Below, in pieces: positions 26,353-36,483 of a stretch of DNA of 64,000 bases (positions are counted from its first letter, which is position 1; each line of letters opens with the position of its first letter). Source of the DNA: Altererythrobacter sp. ZODW24 (GTDB lineage: Bacteria > Pseudomonadota > Alphaproteobacteria > Sphingomonadales > Sphingomonadaceae); NCBI RefSeq assembly GCF_003344885.1, contig NZ_CP031155.1, forward strand, positions 1,826,001 through 1,890,000. The letters are read 5' to 3'. The translations under genes and the position numbers were made by a program. The notes beneath the pieces were generated by a model. That model searched no databases. It saw only the letters and a list, made by a program, of their open reading frames with translations, and was not told the DNA's origin.

Positions 26353-27618
26353 TCAAGAAAATCGGTCGAGCAATGCTGGCGGCAAGATCGGACACATATC
26401 TGCTTTTCTGCCGAACAGCTGATACCGCCGGTCGCCGATGAAGTGGTAGAGCCAGCTCGCTAGCCGGTCCGGCAATGCGCCGAGCAGGAAGCCGGGCAAT
26501 TTCCAGAAACCACCAAGATGGCGGAGCAAATATCCGACGCCGCGCGCCTCGGTCAGGATCGTGCCATCGCCGGTTTGTAGAACCAGCGTATCGCCAAGTT
26601 TCACCACTTCATCGCTGCCGATTGCCTTATCCAGCTTGCCGCTTTGCAAGGCGGCAAAGCGCAATGCGCCCTCGCGGTCTTCTGCTAGCAGGAAGCGGAC
26701 CGTCCCGTGGCACAGCGCGCAGCCGCCATCATAATGGAGCGTGTGCTCAGCCAGCGATTTGCTCCGTAGCCAGGCCGGGTTGAACGTGAACATGTGGAAG
26801 ATCAGCATGGCAAAGGTCAGGTCGGGGAAATTCAGCAAAAACGCAAAACCGAACTGAACGAAGAACATCCCGCCCCACAGCCACGGGCGCAGCCGCTTGA
26901 TCAGAGCCAAGGGTGCGAACAGCAGCTCGATTGCCAGAATGAACCATGTCAGCCCCTTAAGGATCACCGCCGGTACCGCGAGGAAGATGTCACGCAAGAA
27001 CCAGTCGCGGGCCAGCGGATTGTCGAGCACGAGCTGGATATTCTCGCCCGCCACCCATGATGGGCTGAGCAGCTTGGTATATCCGCTGTAACTGTAAGTC
27101 AGCGCCAACACGATCCAGCCTGCGATGAAGATACCTTGCGGCATCGTCCATCCGTTGCCGGGATCGGGGCGGCCGCGTGCCGCCAACGAACCATAAGGCG
27201 CCTTGGGAATAAACAGATGCGCGAGCAGCATCCAGCCGACATAGGGCATCGCCGGATTGGTGATGAGCGGGTTGCGGCCGACAAAGCTCGCCAACACGAT
27301 CCAGAGGAATACCGCCGCGATCCGGTCCCATTTTCCGGCACCAAAGAACAACGCCGCGACTGCTGCTGCAATGCTCAGCCCGGTTACGAATATCGGGCCG
27401 TCGAATATGGCGAGAATGTTGGGGAAGGCGTATATCAGCGGCGATAATGTTGCCTCGCTGAGCATCCCCTGGTCGGAGAATATGTCGCTTGCCCAAAACG
27501 CCAGATAGGTGAAGTGGACAAACAGATATGCCGCAAAGATCACACGGAAGAGGCTATATTGCCCTCCGGTCCAGCCATTAGCCGCGCTATTCCCACTAGT
27601 CATTGCAGGAAACTTCAT
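26353..27618 (-). CDS. HTTM-like membrane protein fused to a DCC thiol oxidoreductase domain
   Basis: 421 residues. About eight membrane helices (residues 22-290) resemble the HTTM domain shared with vitamin K-dependent carboxylases and lipase-maturation-like proteins. A C-terminal DUF393/DCC domain (about 297-415) carries the DxxCxxC hallmark in LHYDGGCALCHGTVRFLL, a thioredoxin-like redox motif. The role is probably membrane-linked redox or modification chemistry; not established. A second ATG five codons downstream is possible. It overlaps the preceding gene by 23 bases and ends a three-gene operon with a fatty acid hydroxylase. Confidence 0.85.
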   Translation of the reverse strand: MKFPAMTSGNSAANGWTGGQYSLFRVIFAAYLFVHFTYLAFWASDIFSDQGMLSEATLSPLIYAFPNILAIFDGPIFVTGLSIAAAVAALFFGAGKWDRIAAVFLWIVLASFVGRNPLITNPAMPYVGWMLLAHLFIPKAPYGSLAARGRPDPGNGWTMPQGIFIAGWIVLALTYSYSGYTKLLSPSWVAGENIQLVLDNPLARDWFLRDIFLAVPAVILKGLTWFILAIELLFAPLALIKRLRPWLWGGMFFVQFGFAFLLNFPDLTFAMLIFHMFTFNPAWLRSKSLAEHTLHYDGGCALCHGTVRFLLAEDREGALRFAALQSGKLDKAIGSDEVVKLGDTLVLQTGDGTILTEARGVGYLLRHLGGFWKLPGFLLGALPDRLASWLYHFIGDRRYQLFGRKADMCPILPPALLDRFS

Positions 27619-28108
27619 ATTTGAGTTTCCAAGTGTGGCCGGCCTTCATTTGCTGGCGAGGTCGCAATTCGAACTGGAAAGCACCGTCTACGTTGCTGCG
27701 GTCGATTCCGATTTCCTCAAGTATGGTCGAATTGCCGCAGAAGGTATGCTTCGTCGCCGAGTTTAACATCGGCCGGGTGATTTCCGTGTCGAACAATACC
27801 GGCGCGTATGAGAGCGCAGCGCCATAGGCGTTGCGCCGATTGTAAGGGCCTTGCACTCCGGCGTAGACTTCCGGCGTCAGGTGCAGCTCGCGGGCTGCAC
27901 CCTGCTTGTCCCGCCACATGACGAAGAACCGCGCTGAGTAAGTTTCAAAGCCTCTTTGTGCGGTAAACACCTTGGGCGCTGGCGACGCGGAACTGGCTGC
28001 GCCGATGGCCTTGACCACTGGCAATCCCAGCAGATCGCCAGCCATCTGGACGCATCCGACCACCACCAGAAGGACTGGGCCGATATAGCGCTTCCAACCT
28101 TCAGCCAC
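27596..28108 (-). CDS. Exported or membrane-anchored protein of unknown function
   Basis: 170 residues with a GTG start that overlaps the end of the fatty acid hydroxylase gene by eight bases. One N-terminal helix (about residues 8-30), then a soluble part with two cysteines (HTFCGNST and the C-terminal YEVSCND) that could form a disulfide. I recognise no domain. The tight overlaps on both sides show it is translated as part of the hydroxylase/HTTM-DCC operon; the cysteine pair would suit a partner of the DCC redox domain, which is inference. Confidence 0.8.
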   Translation of the reverse strand: MAEGWKRYIGPVLLVVVGCVQMAGDLLGLPVVKAIGAASSASPAPKVFTAQRGFETYSARFFVMWRDKQGAARELHLTPEVYAGVQGPYNRRNAYGAALSYAPVLFDTEITRPMLNSATKHTFCGNSTILEEIGIDRSNVDGAFQFELRPRQQMKAGHTWKLKYEVSCND

Positions 28109-28844
28109 TGGCCGTCTCCTTATCCGCGTGCACGTCGCGGCCGCCCAGCATCGCGCCTAGCTGTTTCTCGCGGTCATCGGCAAAGCCGCACTCCTCGTCA
28201 AAGCTGCGCGGATTGTGAAACGTACCAAACAGCATGTCCCAGATGGGCAGGTCGGCATAGTTCTGGCGGTGCCAGCCCTGTTTGTGATGGATGCAGTGGC
28301 TCTCGGGCCGCTGGATGATGAAGCCCATCCAATAAGGAGTGCGCACGTTCCAGTGATAGAACAGCTCGGCCAGCCCGGTTAGCAGGATGGCGAGCATCGC
28401 GGATTCTGGACGGAGACCGCAAATCACATAGAGGATCAGGCTCGACAGCATGCCGTTGATCAGGATTTCGGCGGGATGTTTGTAGAAGCTGGTGATGATC
28501 TCAAGCCGTTGCGGACTGTGATGGATCTGGTGAAACCAGCGCCACAGAAAGCCAACCTCATGCCGCGCGCGGTGCCACCAATAATAAATGAATGTGATCA
28601 TCAAATAGCCGAACACCGCCGCGCCATTGGTGCCGAGAAATGCCTGACTGTAGATCAACGAAATGCCGTCCAGCCAAACGTCCCATGTCATTCCGGCGAG
28701 GAAAACCACGCCGACTTGCACGAGGTTCAAGGCAATCGCGCGCCCCCACCAACCGCTGACTTTCGGCCATGTGCGCCCCGGCGCCAGCAGCTCAGCCGTA
28801 AACATCACGGCGGCTGCGGCAAAAACGATCAGTGCGATCAGCAT
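28101..28844 (-). CDS. Sterol desaturase / fatty acid hydroxylase family protein
   Basis: 247 residues. Di-iron membrane oxygenase with the three histidine clusters of the family: WWHRARHEVGFLWRWFHQIHH (HxxxH and HxxHH) near residues 95-115, FYHWNVR near 162, and ESHCIHHKQGWHRQNYADLP (HxxHH) near 180. Four membrane helices are visible. It acts on lipid alkyl chains; the bacterial substrates vary (hopanoids, carotenoids, ornithine lipids, fatty acids) and cannot be told here. First gene of the three-gene operon. Confidence 0.92.
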   Translation of the reverse strand: MLIALIVFAAAAVMFTAELLAPGRTWPKVSGWWGRAIALNLVQVGVVFLAGMTWDVWLDGISLIYSQAFLGTNGAAVFGYLMITFIYYWWHRARHEVGFLWRWFHQIHHSPQRLEIITSFYKHPAEILINGMLSSLILYVICGLRPESAMLAILLTGLAELFYHWNVRTPYWMGFIIQRPESHCIHHKQGWHRQNYADLPIWDMLFGTFHNPRSFDEECGFADDREKQLGAMLGGRDVHADKETASG

Positions 28845-28894
28845 CTACGCTTATCTAAGCAGACAATACTGACATTTTCCATAACACACTGGCA

Positions 28895-30280
28895 CTAATC
28901 GAAGATCACCTCGACGCATTGCTGATCGGGAACGAGATCGAAGCCCGCAGGTGTCTTTTTGAGACAGCCCCGATCAAGCAAGACATTCACAAAGGTGGGG
29001 ATTCGCGGCTCTTTTTGGGGGCTCAATTCTTTCGCACAAAGAAAAGTTGGTAGATTGGACGGCGTGTCACGGGGGCATTGAGGAAAATAATTATCGAGGT
29101 CTTCCACAATCTCCAGTCGATCAAACACTGATTTATGGACTTTGGGTTTGCCCTCAATAACAAATTTCTCCTGAAATTCGAAAGGACGACGATAGTGTTC
29201 TGATAATGGGCGGTAGTACCATTCTGACTTTTCTGCATCGTGAATTGGCCCATGTTTATCGGCGAATACGGCAGGCGCTGTGGCAAGAATATCGTACTTA
29301 GTTAATTGACTGAGCGCCCAATTGAGCGACACTCCGGGTAAATACCCTTCCGTCAAACCACCCTCTTCATAGCTGCCCCCAACATCCGAATGCGCGCCGG
29401 CAAACCAGACCTCTTTTACGATCACATTGCTGTCATTTTCGCATCCTTTGCGCAGTAATGCGCCGTCAGCGCTGATGGGAGTGAAGCTGAAATTTCGGTT
29501 CTCGTCGAGCGCCAGAGCATGCAGAGTTAGCTCCACATTGCATGCTGTCAAATAATAGCGATCAAGTTCTTTCGTGCCATCAGTTGTCCGGTTTGGCAGC
29601 CCCTTTGCGCCCACGGTGTCCCACAAAACCATCGCCCGAATCTTGGCGGAATCAGAAGGCAATGGCGCGCGAAAGCGATATTCAAGCGCAAGCTTTTGGA
29701 TGGGATCAGAGTTCCAATCGAGCGCCACATCATCCGTGCGCTTCTTTTTGTAAGCGGCGAAAATGTGTTTCGCGATTTGCTTGCGCTCTTTGGGTGTGTT
29801 GCCGGACAGATCAGGAATTCCAGCGTACGAAATCAAGCCGCCAAGTGCTCGCACGCTATAAGCACCTCGGCTGAAACCGCTCAGAACGAGTTCGTCTTTG
29901 CCGGGCGTGTACGCCTTTGTCAGAAACGAATAAGCATTCCGAACATCTTTATCGAGTCCTGATCCTACCGCGAGACCGAGCAGTTGTCCTCTGCTGCCTA
30001 CGCCTTCCGCATAGTATGTGGCCAGTTGGCGGCCGTTTCTCGCTATGCCGGAGGCGTCGACGATTTCAAACAACCGCGCGGCGTTGGTTCGCGATATCGC
30101 GCTGTTGCCCGTACCGTCGATCACAACGAAGACGTCGCGCGGCGGCGGTTCAGTGCCAGTTTCTAACGTCGCACTATAGATCGAGCCCACGCTGGTGGTG
30201 GCGCAAGCAGACAGCAATAAAGCTGACAAGATGGGAAAGGTTAATCGCAAAATGACCCCCAAGGCGATGAAGGTTTGCAT
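28895..30280 (-). CDS. DUF2235 alpha/beta-hydrolase lipoprotein
   Basis: 461 residues. Lipoprotein signal with lipobox LSAC near residue 25. The DUF2235 domain starts at VFVVIDGTGNSAISRTNAAR and has the nucleophile elbow GFSRGAYSVRALGGLI, a candidate Asp in MVLWDTVGAKGLP and a His in WFAGAHSDVGGSY. The last gives the GAHxDVGG hallmark shared with Tle1-type phospholipase effectors. Here there is a lipoprotein anchor and no type VI secretion gene nearby, so it is more likely an envelope lipase than an effector. Codon use is more AT-rich than its neighbours, hinting at acquisition. Confidence 0.88.
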   Translation of the reverse strand: MQTFIALGVILRLTFPILSALLLSACATTSVGSIYSATLETGTEPPPRDVFVVIDGTGNSAISRTNAARLFEIVDASGIARNGRQLATYYAEGVGSRGQLLGLAVGSGLDKDVRNAYSFLTKAYTPGKDELVLSGFSRGAYSVRALGGLISYAGIPDLSGNTPKERKQIAKHIFAAYKKKRTDDVALDWNSDPIQKLALEYRFRAPLPSDSAKIRAMVLWDTVGAKGLPNRTTDGTKELDRYYLTACNVELTLHALALDENRNFSFTPISADGALLRKGCENDSNVIVKEVWFAGAHSDVGGSYEEGGLTEGYLPGVSLNWALSQLTKYDILATAPAVFADKHGPIHDAEKSEWYYRPLSEHYRRPFEFQEKFVIEGKPKVHKSVFDRLEIVEDLDNYFPQCPRDTPSNLPTFLCAKELSPQKEPRIPTFVNVLLDRGCLKKTPAGFDLVPDQQCVEVIFD

Positions 30281-30301
30281 GGATGCGTTGAAATTACAAA
30301 G

Positions 30302-30333
30302 AAAAAGGCCCGGCGGATTGCTCCACCGGGCCC
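30302..30333 (-). terminator. Intrinsic terminator of groESL
   Basis: GGCCCGG (30307-30313) pairs with CCGGGCC (30326-30332); on the minus strand the stem is followed by TTTTTC. It lies 34 bases beyond the groL stop. Confidence 0.85.
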
Positions 30334-30366
30334 AATTCTGTGTGGCGTTTAGTCGGTATGACCGGC

Positions 30367-32031
<1,665 letters not shown>

Positions 32032-32080
32032 TTAATTCCTTTGGATTGGTTTGATTGAAAAGCGTGTGGTGATCTCAGGC

Positions 32081-32368
32081 TCAGCCCAGGATCCCCATGA
32101 TGTCGCTTTCTTTCATGATCAGCAGGTCTTCACCGTCGAGCTTGATTTCGGTGCCGGACCATTTGCCGAACAGGACCTTGTCGCCAGCTTTGACGTCGAG
32201 CGGGGTTACCGTGCCGTCTTCAGCCTTCGCGCCGGAACCGACGGAGACGATTTCGCCTTCGCTGGGCTTTTCTTGCGCGCTATCGGGAATGATGATGCCG
32301 CCAGCGGTCTTGGTGTCGGCTTCAATCCGGCGAACAAGAACGCGGTCGTGCAGGGGGCGAAATGCCAT
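32081..32368 (-). CDS. groS: Co-chaperonin GroES
   Basis: 95 residues. Heptameric lid of the GroEL chamber. Starts [20 protein letters not shown]; the mobile loop that binds GroEL is in [19 protein letters not shown], and the roof loop near [10 protein letters not shown]. The ATG before AFRPL is used; upstream in-frame codons lie in the CIRCE region and are not translated. Confidence 0.98.
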   Translation of the reverse strand: MAFRPLHDRVLVRRIEADTKTAGGIIIPDSAQEKPSEGEIVSVGSGAKAEDGTVTPLDVKAGDKVLFGKWSGTEIKLDGEDLLIMKESDIMGILG

Positions 32369-32406
32369 GTGTCTGACCTCTTTAATATTAGAGTGGTTGG
32401 TTTCTG

Positions 32407-32433
32407 TTGGCACTCCCACAGTGAGAGTGCCAG
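32407..32433 (-). promoter_or_regulatory. CIRCE operator of groESL
   Basis: TTGGCACTC, nine bases, GAGTGCCAG: one mismatch from a perfect inverted repeat and close to the CIRCE consensus (TTAGCACTC-N9-GAGTGCTAA). This is the HrcA repressor site. It begins about two bases after the predicted start of transcription. Confidence 0.92.
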
Positions 32434-32441
32434 CGGGAGCG

Positions 32442-32470
32442 AGATGGGGATGTGTTGATGGGGAGTCAAC
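32442..32470 (-). promoter_or_regulatory. Sigma32 (RpoH)-type promoter of groESL
   Basis: On the minus strand GTTGACT (32464-32470) is followed by 14 bases and CCCCATCT (32442-32449), an exact match to the sigma32 -10 consensus CCCCATnT. Transcription should start near 32435, right at CIRCE. This predicts double control: RpoH activation and HrcA repression. Confidence 0.75.
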
Positions 32471-32489
32471 GGGTGGAGGGAGGATTTTT

Positions 32490-32566
32490 TCTCTCGCGGT
32501 CGTATTATGATCTCTCGCGGCTAGTTGGCTGCGCCAACGCCTCCGAGGGGCGGCGCATAAGCGCCG
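32490..32566. repeat. Direct repeats and two perfect hairpins between groS and the MATE gene
   Basis: TCTCTCGCGG occurs at 32490-32499 and 32511-32520. Two perfect hairpins follow: GTTGGC-TGC-GCCAAC (32524-32538) and CGGCGC-ATAA-GCGCCG (32551-32566). No T-run follows on the minus strand, so a standard terminator for the MATE gene is not evident. It may be a REP-like intergenic element. Confidence 0.5.
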
Positions 32567-32609
32567 GCGGCTGGTCAGCCTTTGACTGCCGTGACCAAGG
32601 TTCCGGTTG

Positions 32610-34001
32610 TTAGGTTAAGCCCAGCTGCTCTCTTCTTGACCAGCGCCAGACCATCAGGATTGCGGTGAAGAGCAAGCCTGCTGCCAAGCCGATCCACACG
32701 CCGACGCCTTCCAGCGATGTACCGAAGCCAAGCAGCAAGGCGATGCCGAAGCCGGGCACCCAGAAGGAGAAGATCGCGAACCACATGGGGACGCGCGTAT
32801 CTTGCAATCCGCGTAGTGACCCTGCGGCCACTGCTTGCATTCCGTCGACCAATTGGAACATCGCAGCAATGATCAGATATTGCAGAGCGAAGGCGACCAT
32901 TGCCGTATTCCGGGCAGCATCGACATCGACATAGATCGACAGCACGGCGCGCGGAGCAAACAGCATGATCGATGCCGTCACCGCCATAAAGCCGGTGCCT
33001 ACGACGATAGCCACCCAGCCTGCGCGGGCCATGCCTTCGCGGTTTCCGGCTCCGAAGAAATAGCCGACACGGATGGTCGCGGCTTGCCCCACACCGAACG
33101 GAATTTGGAAGGCCAGCGCCGCCACTTGCAGCGCGATGGTGTGTCCGGCGAGCTGGGTTGCGCCGAAACGCCCCATCATAAAGGCAGCGATGCTGAACAA
33201 TCCGCCTTCTGCCAAGATCGTCAGCGCCACGGGAGAGCCGGTGCGGACCAGCTCCTTTAACGCGAACCACTCGGGTCGCCAGAAATTGCCGAGGATGTGA
33301 TAGCGCCGCAGCCGCTTGTCGGACCAGATCGCCACCAGATAGGCCAGCGCCTGCACGATGCCGGTAATGATCGTGGCGAACCCTGCTCCGGGCAGGCCCA
33401 GCTCCGGCATCCCGAGATTGCCGAACACGAAGGCATAGTTAGCCAGCGCATTCACGCCAATCGCAAGCGCAGTGATGAATGTCGCCATGATCGGCCTGCC
33501 CATCGCGGAAACGAAACTGCGCAATGTCCCTGCCAGCAGCAGCGGGATCATCGCCCAGATAACTACATTCATATAGCTCGCCGAAAGCGCGATGATTTCC
33601 GGATCCTGCCCGGTCAAAACCATAAACCATTCGCCGCCGAGGCAAATGACCATCCCGATCACGCCAAGTATGACTGAAAGCCACAGCGCCATGCGGGTGC
33701 TGCGCCTGATTTCTCGCACAGAATGCGCCCTGCGACCAAGCTGCGCGGAGATTAGCGCGGCAACCATCCCGGTCATCCCGAAGAAGCACCACATCACAAT
33801 CCCGAAGATCGATACCGCTAGGCTGGAGGCGGCAAGCGGTGCGTCGCCCAGCCGCGCGATAAAGATCACATCAACGGCATAGACCAGCATCTGCAGAAGA
33901 TTGGCGAGCGCCAGCGGCCAGGCTAGCCGCATGGTTGCGGCAAGCTCTGTGCGCCATGGCCCGTGTGCAACGGTCGGCTGCGAGGTTCGCGTGTCTTGCA
34001 T
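32610..34001 (-). CDS. MATE-family multidrug efflux transporter
   Basis: 463 residues, about 12 membrane helices in two related halves. The NorM-like N-terminal half begins [20 protein letters not shown] with [20 protein letters not shown]; the second half includes [24 protein letters not shown] proteins export cationic drugs or metabolites against Na+ or H+. The first 18 residues are a polar leader. Convergent with nothing and divergent from the PagL-like gene. Confidence 0.94.
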   Translation of the reverse strand: MQDTRTSQPTVAHGPWRTELAATMRLAWPLALANLLQMLVYAVDVIFIARLGDAPLAASSLAVSIFGIVMWCFFGMTGMVAALISAQLGRRAHSVREIRRSTRMALWLSVILGVIGMVICLGGEWFMVLTGQDPEIIALSASYMNVVIWAMIPLLLAGTLRSFVSAMGRPIMATFITALAIGVNALANYAFVFGNLGMPELGLPGAGFATIITGIVQALAYLVAIWSDKRLRRYHILGNFWRPEWFALKELVRTGSPVALTILAEGGLFSIAAFMMGRFGATQLAGHTIALQVAALAFQIPFGVGQAATIRVGYFFGAGNREGMARAGWVAIVVGTGFMAVTASIMLFAPRAVLSIYVDVDAARNTAMVAFALQYLIIAAMFQLVDGMQAVAAGSLRGLQDTRVPMWFAIFSFWVPGFGIALLLGFGTSLEGVGVWIGLAAGLLFTAILMVWRWSRREQLGLT

Positions 34002-34125
34002 GCAGCCGGTCCGGATAGGCGCGATGGACCGTGCGGCGAAGCGGAACCTTGTGAAGGAGGTCAGTTTGCTTCAGCCTGCGGCAAGCTTGCCACAGCCAGA
34101 TGCTTGGTGAACGGGGAATATTCAC

Positions 34126-34662
34126 ATGCGACAAATTGCTATTCTAGCTGCTGCCATGACGCTGGGTTTGGCTAGTCCTGCATCAGCGCAGGAAGCGTTT
34201 GCTGGCGTTTACGTCCATGAAGTCGCCACGCCCTTCACCTTCGAAGTCAATGAAGGCGGCGCTGATATTCAGGCGGGCTACCGCTTCGCGCCGTCCCAAG
34301 CATTGAGCTTCATCGGTAAGCCGCAGCCCTATGTGCTGGCGTCGATCAATACGGATGGCGACACCAGCTTCGCAGGCGGCGGGCTAAGCTGGAAGATCGG
34401 GCATGGCCCCATATACGTCCGCCCCGGCATCGGGCTGATCGTGCATGACGGACCGGATGAACGCTTCAATCCGGTTGCTCAAAGGCGCACCGACCTCGGC
34501 AGCCGGTTGCTGTTTGAACCCGAAATCGCCATCGGCGCGCGGGTGTCTGACCGCGTGTCGATAGAGGCAAGCTGGGTCCACATCAGCCACGCGCGGCTGT
34601 TTAATTCAGGCCAGAACCCCGGCATTGATATGATGGGCGTGCGGTTGAATTTGGCGATGTGA
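34126..34662 (+). CDS. PagL-like acyloxyacyl hydrolase / lipid A deacylase family protein
   Basis: 178 residues. Signal peptide (MRQIAILAAAMTLGLASPASAQ), then alternating hydrophobic strands of an outer-membrane beta barrel ending in VRLNLAM. The C-terminal WVHISHARLFNSGQNPGID matches the PagL HxS active-site strand (His, Ser), with GID after it as in lipid A 3-O-deacylases. The residue after the serine is His where PagL has the Asn of the oxyanion hole, so activity on lipid A is uncertain. Monocistronic. Confidence 0.75.
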   Translation: MRQIAILAAAMTLGLASPASAQEAFAGVYVHEVATPFTFEVNEGGADIQAGYRFAPSQALSFIGKPQPYVLASINTDGDTSFAGGGLSWKIGHGPIYVRPGIGLIVHDGPDERFNPVAQRRTDLGSRLLFEPEIAIGARVSDRVSIEASWVHISHARLFNSGQNPGIDMMGVRLNLAM

Positions 34663-34729
34663 TCTGGTGGTCGTTGCTGGGTGGTCAGCGGACGTTGCAT
34701 GGCCCTTATGGTTGTGGCAGCCAGAATGC

Positions 34730-35155
34730 ATGAAGATCGACGCCCAAAACTACGAGCAAATGAAGGCTTGGTTTGCGCTTATAGTCCCTAGGGCCTTCGC
34801 AGTGGAAGACTTCACTACGGAGACCCACCCTGTCGCTTGTTTAGAAAAAATCGAAAGTAGGTGGCCGAGTAAGGCGCGAAGAGGGTTGGCAATGGCGATT
34901 GGCGACGTGATCGAAACGACCGAAGGCTGGCCTATCGAAAAAGTGTTGGAAGCTGACAGGCTTTTGGCATGTGATGGACTAACCACCCTGACTGAAATGC
35001 GGGTTCGGTTTTCCAGCGCAATCCGGCGCGTCGTCAAACGCGGAAGCATCAAAAGTGAGGTTGCTGAGCGGCGCGGCTCATTTCTATCGCTGCTACGAAT
35101 GCGCAGATGGCGAGGAAATCGCGGTCGGCGCTATCGAGCCGCAATTCTATGCTGA
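34730..35155 (+). pseudogene. Truncated conserved hypothetical gene joined to foreign sequence
   Basis: The reading frame opens with KIDAQNYEQMKAWFALIVPR and stays plausible for about 108 codons (to IKSEV). The remaining 33 codons are the wrong frame of a CoA-transferase gene (FLSLLRMRRWRGNRGRR), so the natural C-terminus has been lost. The product would be a helical cytoplasmic protein with no domain I can name. The junction lies near 35052-35062. Base use is less GC-rich than in the surrounding genes. Confidence 0.65.
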
Positions 35156-35489
35156 GCTCTTGGAAAAGCTGAATGCTCCGAAAGAGCTTCTCGATGGACA
35201 GAATGATCCCGAAAATTGGTCTGGCGCGGCCGACAAGCTGGCAGACCTATTCAAGACAAAGTCCGCTGCCGAATGGTCGGCGATACTCGATGGAAGCGAT
35301 GCGTGCAGTGCGCCTGTCCTAAGCTTGGACGATGCCTTCGAACATCCACACGTTAGGGCGCGCGACATTTACAAAAAAGTGGATGGGACGTGGCATACCT
35401 CTCCCGCGCCTCGCTTTGCTCGTACGCCAGGTAAAATACGCGGCACCCACGCCGATGGGGCGAGCATCATCACACGGTGGAATTCGTAG
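35058..35489 (+). pseudogene. C-terminal fragment of alpha-methylacyl-CoA racemase
   Basis: About 143 codons matching only the C-terminal third of a class III CoA-transferase/racemase: LLSGAAHFYRCYECADGEE, AVGAIEPQFYAELLEKL, then WSAILDGSDACSAPVLSLD and SPAPRFARTPGKI. The intact enzyme is about 360-380 residues; the N-terminal CoA-binding part and catalytic Asp are missing. It begins abruptly inside the preceding reading frame in a different phase. It is a remnant of a rearrangement and unlikely to be functional. Confidence 0.85.
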
Positions 35490-35533
35490 ACGCAAATGCC
35501 TCGCTCGGTTCGTCCCGATGTGTCGCTTTGGGC

Positions 35534-36124
35534 ATGAGTAAAACTCTATCTACTCGCATTGCCGTCGTTTTGGCAGGTGGACGATCAAGCCGCATGAACG
35601 GTGTCGACAAGGCAACATTCGAGCTCAGTGGTAAGCGGCTTATCGATAGGGTCGTTGACCGAATAGCACCACATTTTGATATCATCTTGCTGTCTGGCGA
35701 ACAGTCGTATGGCACCGGCCTGACATTTGTCCAAGACTACGAATACGGAACGGAAGGCCCTGCTGCGGGCTTGCTCGCGATTGCTGAATGGCTTGTTTCC
35801 GCGCAACCCGCAGCAAGCGGTTTCTTTGCAGTCCCTGTCGATGCACCAAACTTCCCCAATGATTTGGTTGAGGTTCTTTCAACGACCGGGAAAAATGCAA
35901 TGGCCTGCTCACCCTCAGGCATCCAGCCAACCTTCGCCTTTTGGGAGATCAGACGTATTCTGCCGATCTTAAGAGGTGTAACTCCCGGCGAATCCATATC
36001 CCTTAGACATCTCGGAACGGAAGTTGGTGCGACGCTTGCCACTTTCAATAATGACCGCGCCTTTGCGAATTTGAATTCTCCGAAAGATGTCGAGGCCTTT
36101 GACTCGAAACTTTGTGAATCCTGA
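35534..36124 (+). CDS. mobA: Molybdenum cofactor guanylyltransferase
   Basis: 196 residues. Attaches GMP to molybdopterin to make the bis-MGD cofactor. The nucleotide-binding N-terminus VVLAGGRSSRMNGVDKATFEL matches the LAGGxSxRMGxDK motif with Gly replaced by Asn. A plausible Mg-binding Asp is in AVPVDAPNFPNDLV, the LxxDxP motif. The ATG before SKTLSTRI was chosen. It stands alone among broken genes, lower in GC than its neighbours, with no other molybdopterin genes in the window; it may be a survivor of a lost island. Confidence 0.88.
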   Translation: MSKTLSTRIAVVLAGGRSSRMNGVDKATFELSGKRLIDRVVDRIAPHFDIILLSGEQSYGTGLTFVQDYEYGTEGPAAGLLAIAEWLVSAQPAASGFFAVPVDAPNFPNDLVEVLSTTGKNAMACSPSGIQPTFAFWEIRRILPILRGVTPGESISLRHLGTEVGATLATFNNDRAFANLNSPKDVEAFDSKLCES

Positions 36125-36181
36125 TGCCCAAAAGATGGTAGTCGCAAACAAGCTGCCGGTCATAGATCGGAACGCGTTTAT

Positions 36182-36328
36182 ATGCAGATACGCCATCAGC
36201 AATCGATTGACTTAATTGACGGTGAGGCATTGTGCCTTCTGCTCAAAGACAAGCGCCTTGGTGTTGTCGTTCGAGAGGTGATGACTGAAGAGGTAACCGT
36301 CTCCCCCGACTTCTTCTGGGACATGTAG
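36182..36328 (+). pseudogene. C-terminal remnant of an Mrr-like restriction endonuclease
   Basis: The 48 codons read QQSIDLIDGEALCLLLKDKR, then LGVVVREVMTEEVTVSPDFF. This matches the closing segment of Mrr_cat-family restriction proteins (IxLIDGxxLxxLLxxxxLGV...V..DFF). The PD-(D/E)xK catalytic core is absent and the sequence before it is not recognisable in frame. Identification rests on remembered family pattern, not a search. Confidence 0.6.
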
Positions 36329-36382
36329 AACTCAGCCGATGTGAATCACGTTTAGGACTCGAACCATTGCAGTCCAGTCTAA

Positions 36383-36402
36383 TTGGGGGCCAATTTGGGG
36401 GC
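36383..36402 (+). repeat. Paired TTGGGGGC direct repeats, 12-base period
   Basis: AATTGGGGGC and AATTTGGGGGC in tandem (TTGGGGGC at 36383-36390 and 36395-36402). Similar G-run repeats occur near integrase attachment regions in sphingomonads as I recall; here they lie about 80 bases before the tRNA-like remnant. Confidence 0.5.
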
Positions 36403-36483
36403 GCACTTGTCCAAACTGTTACAATCGTACATTACGACTGTTACAGCTACCGTTTCAAAAACCTTGGTTTTCTGCGGTTTTCA

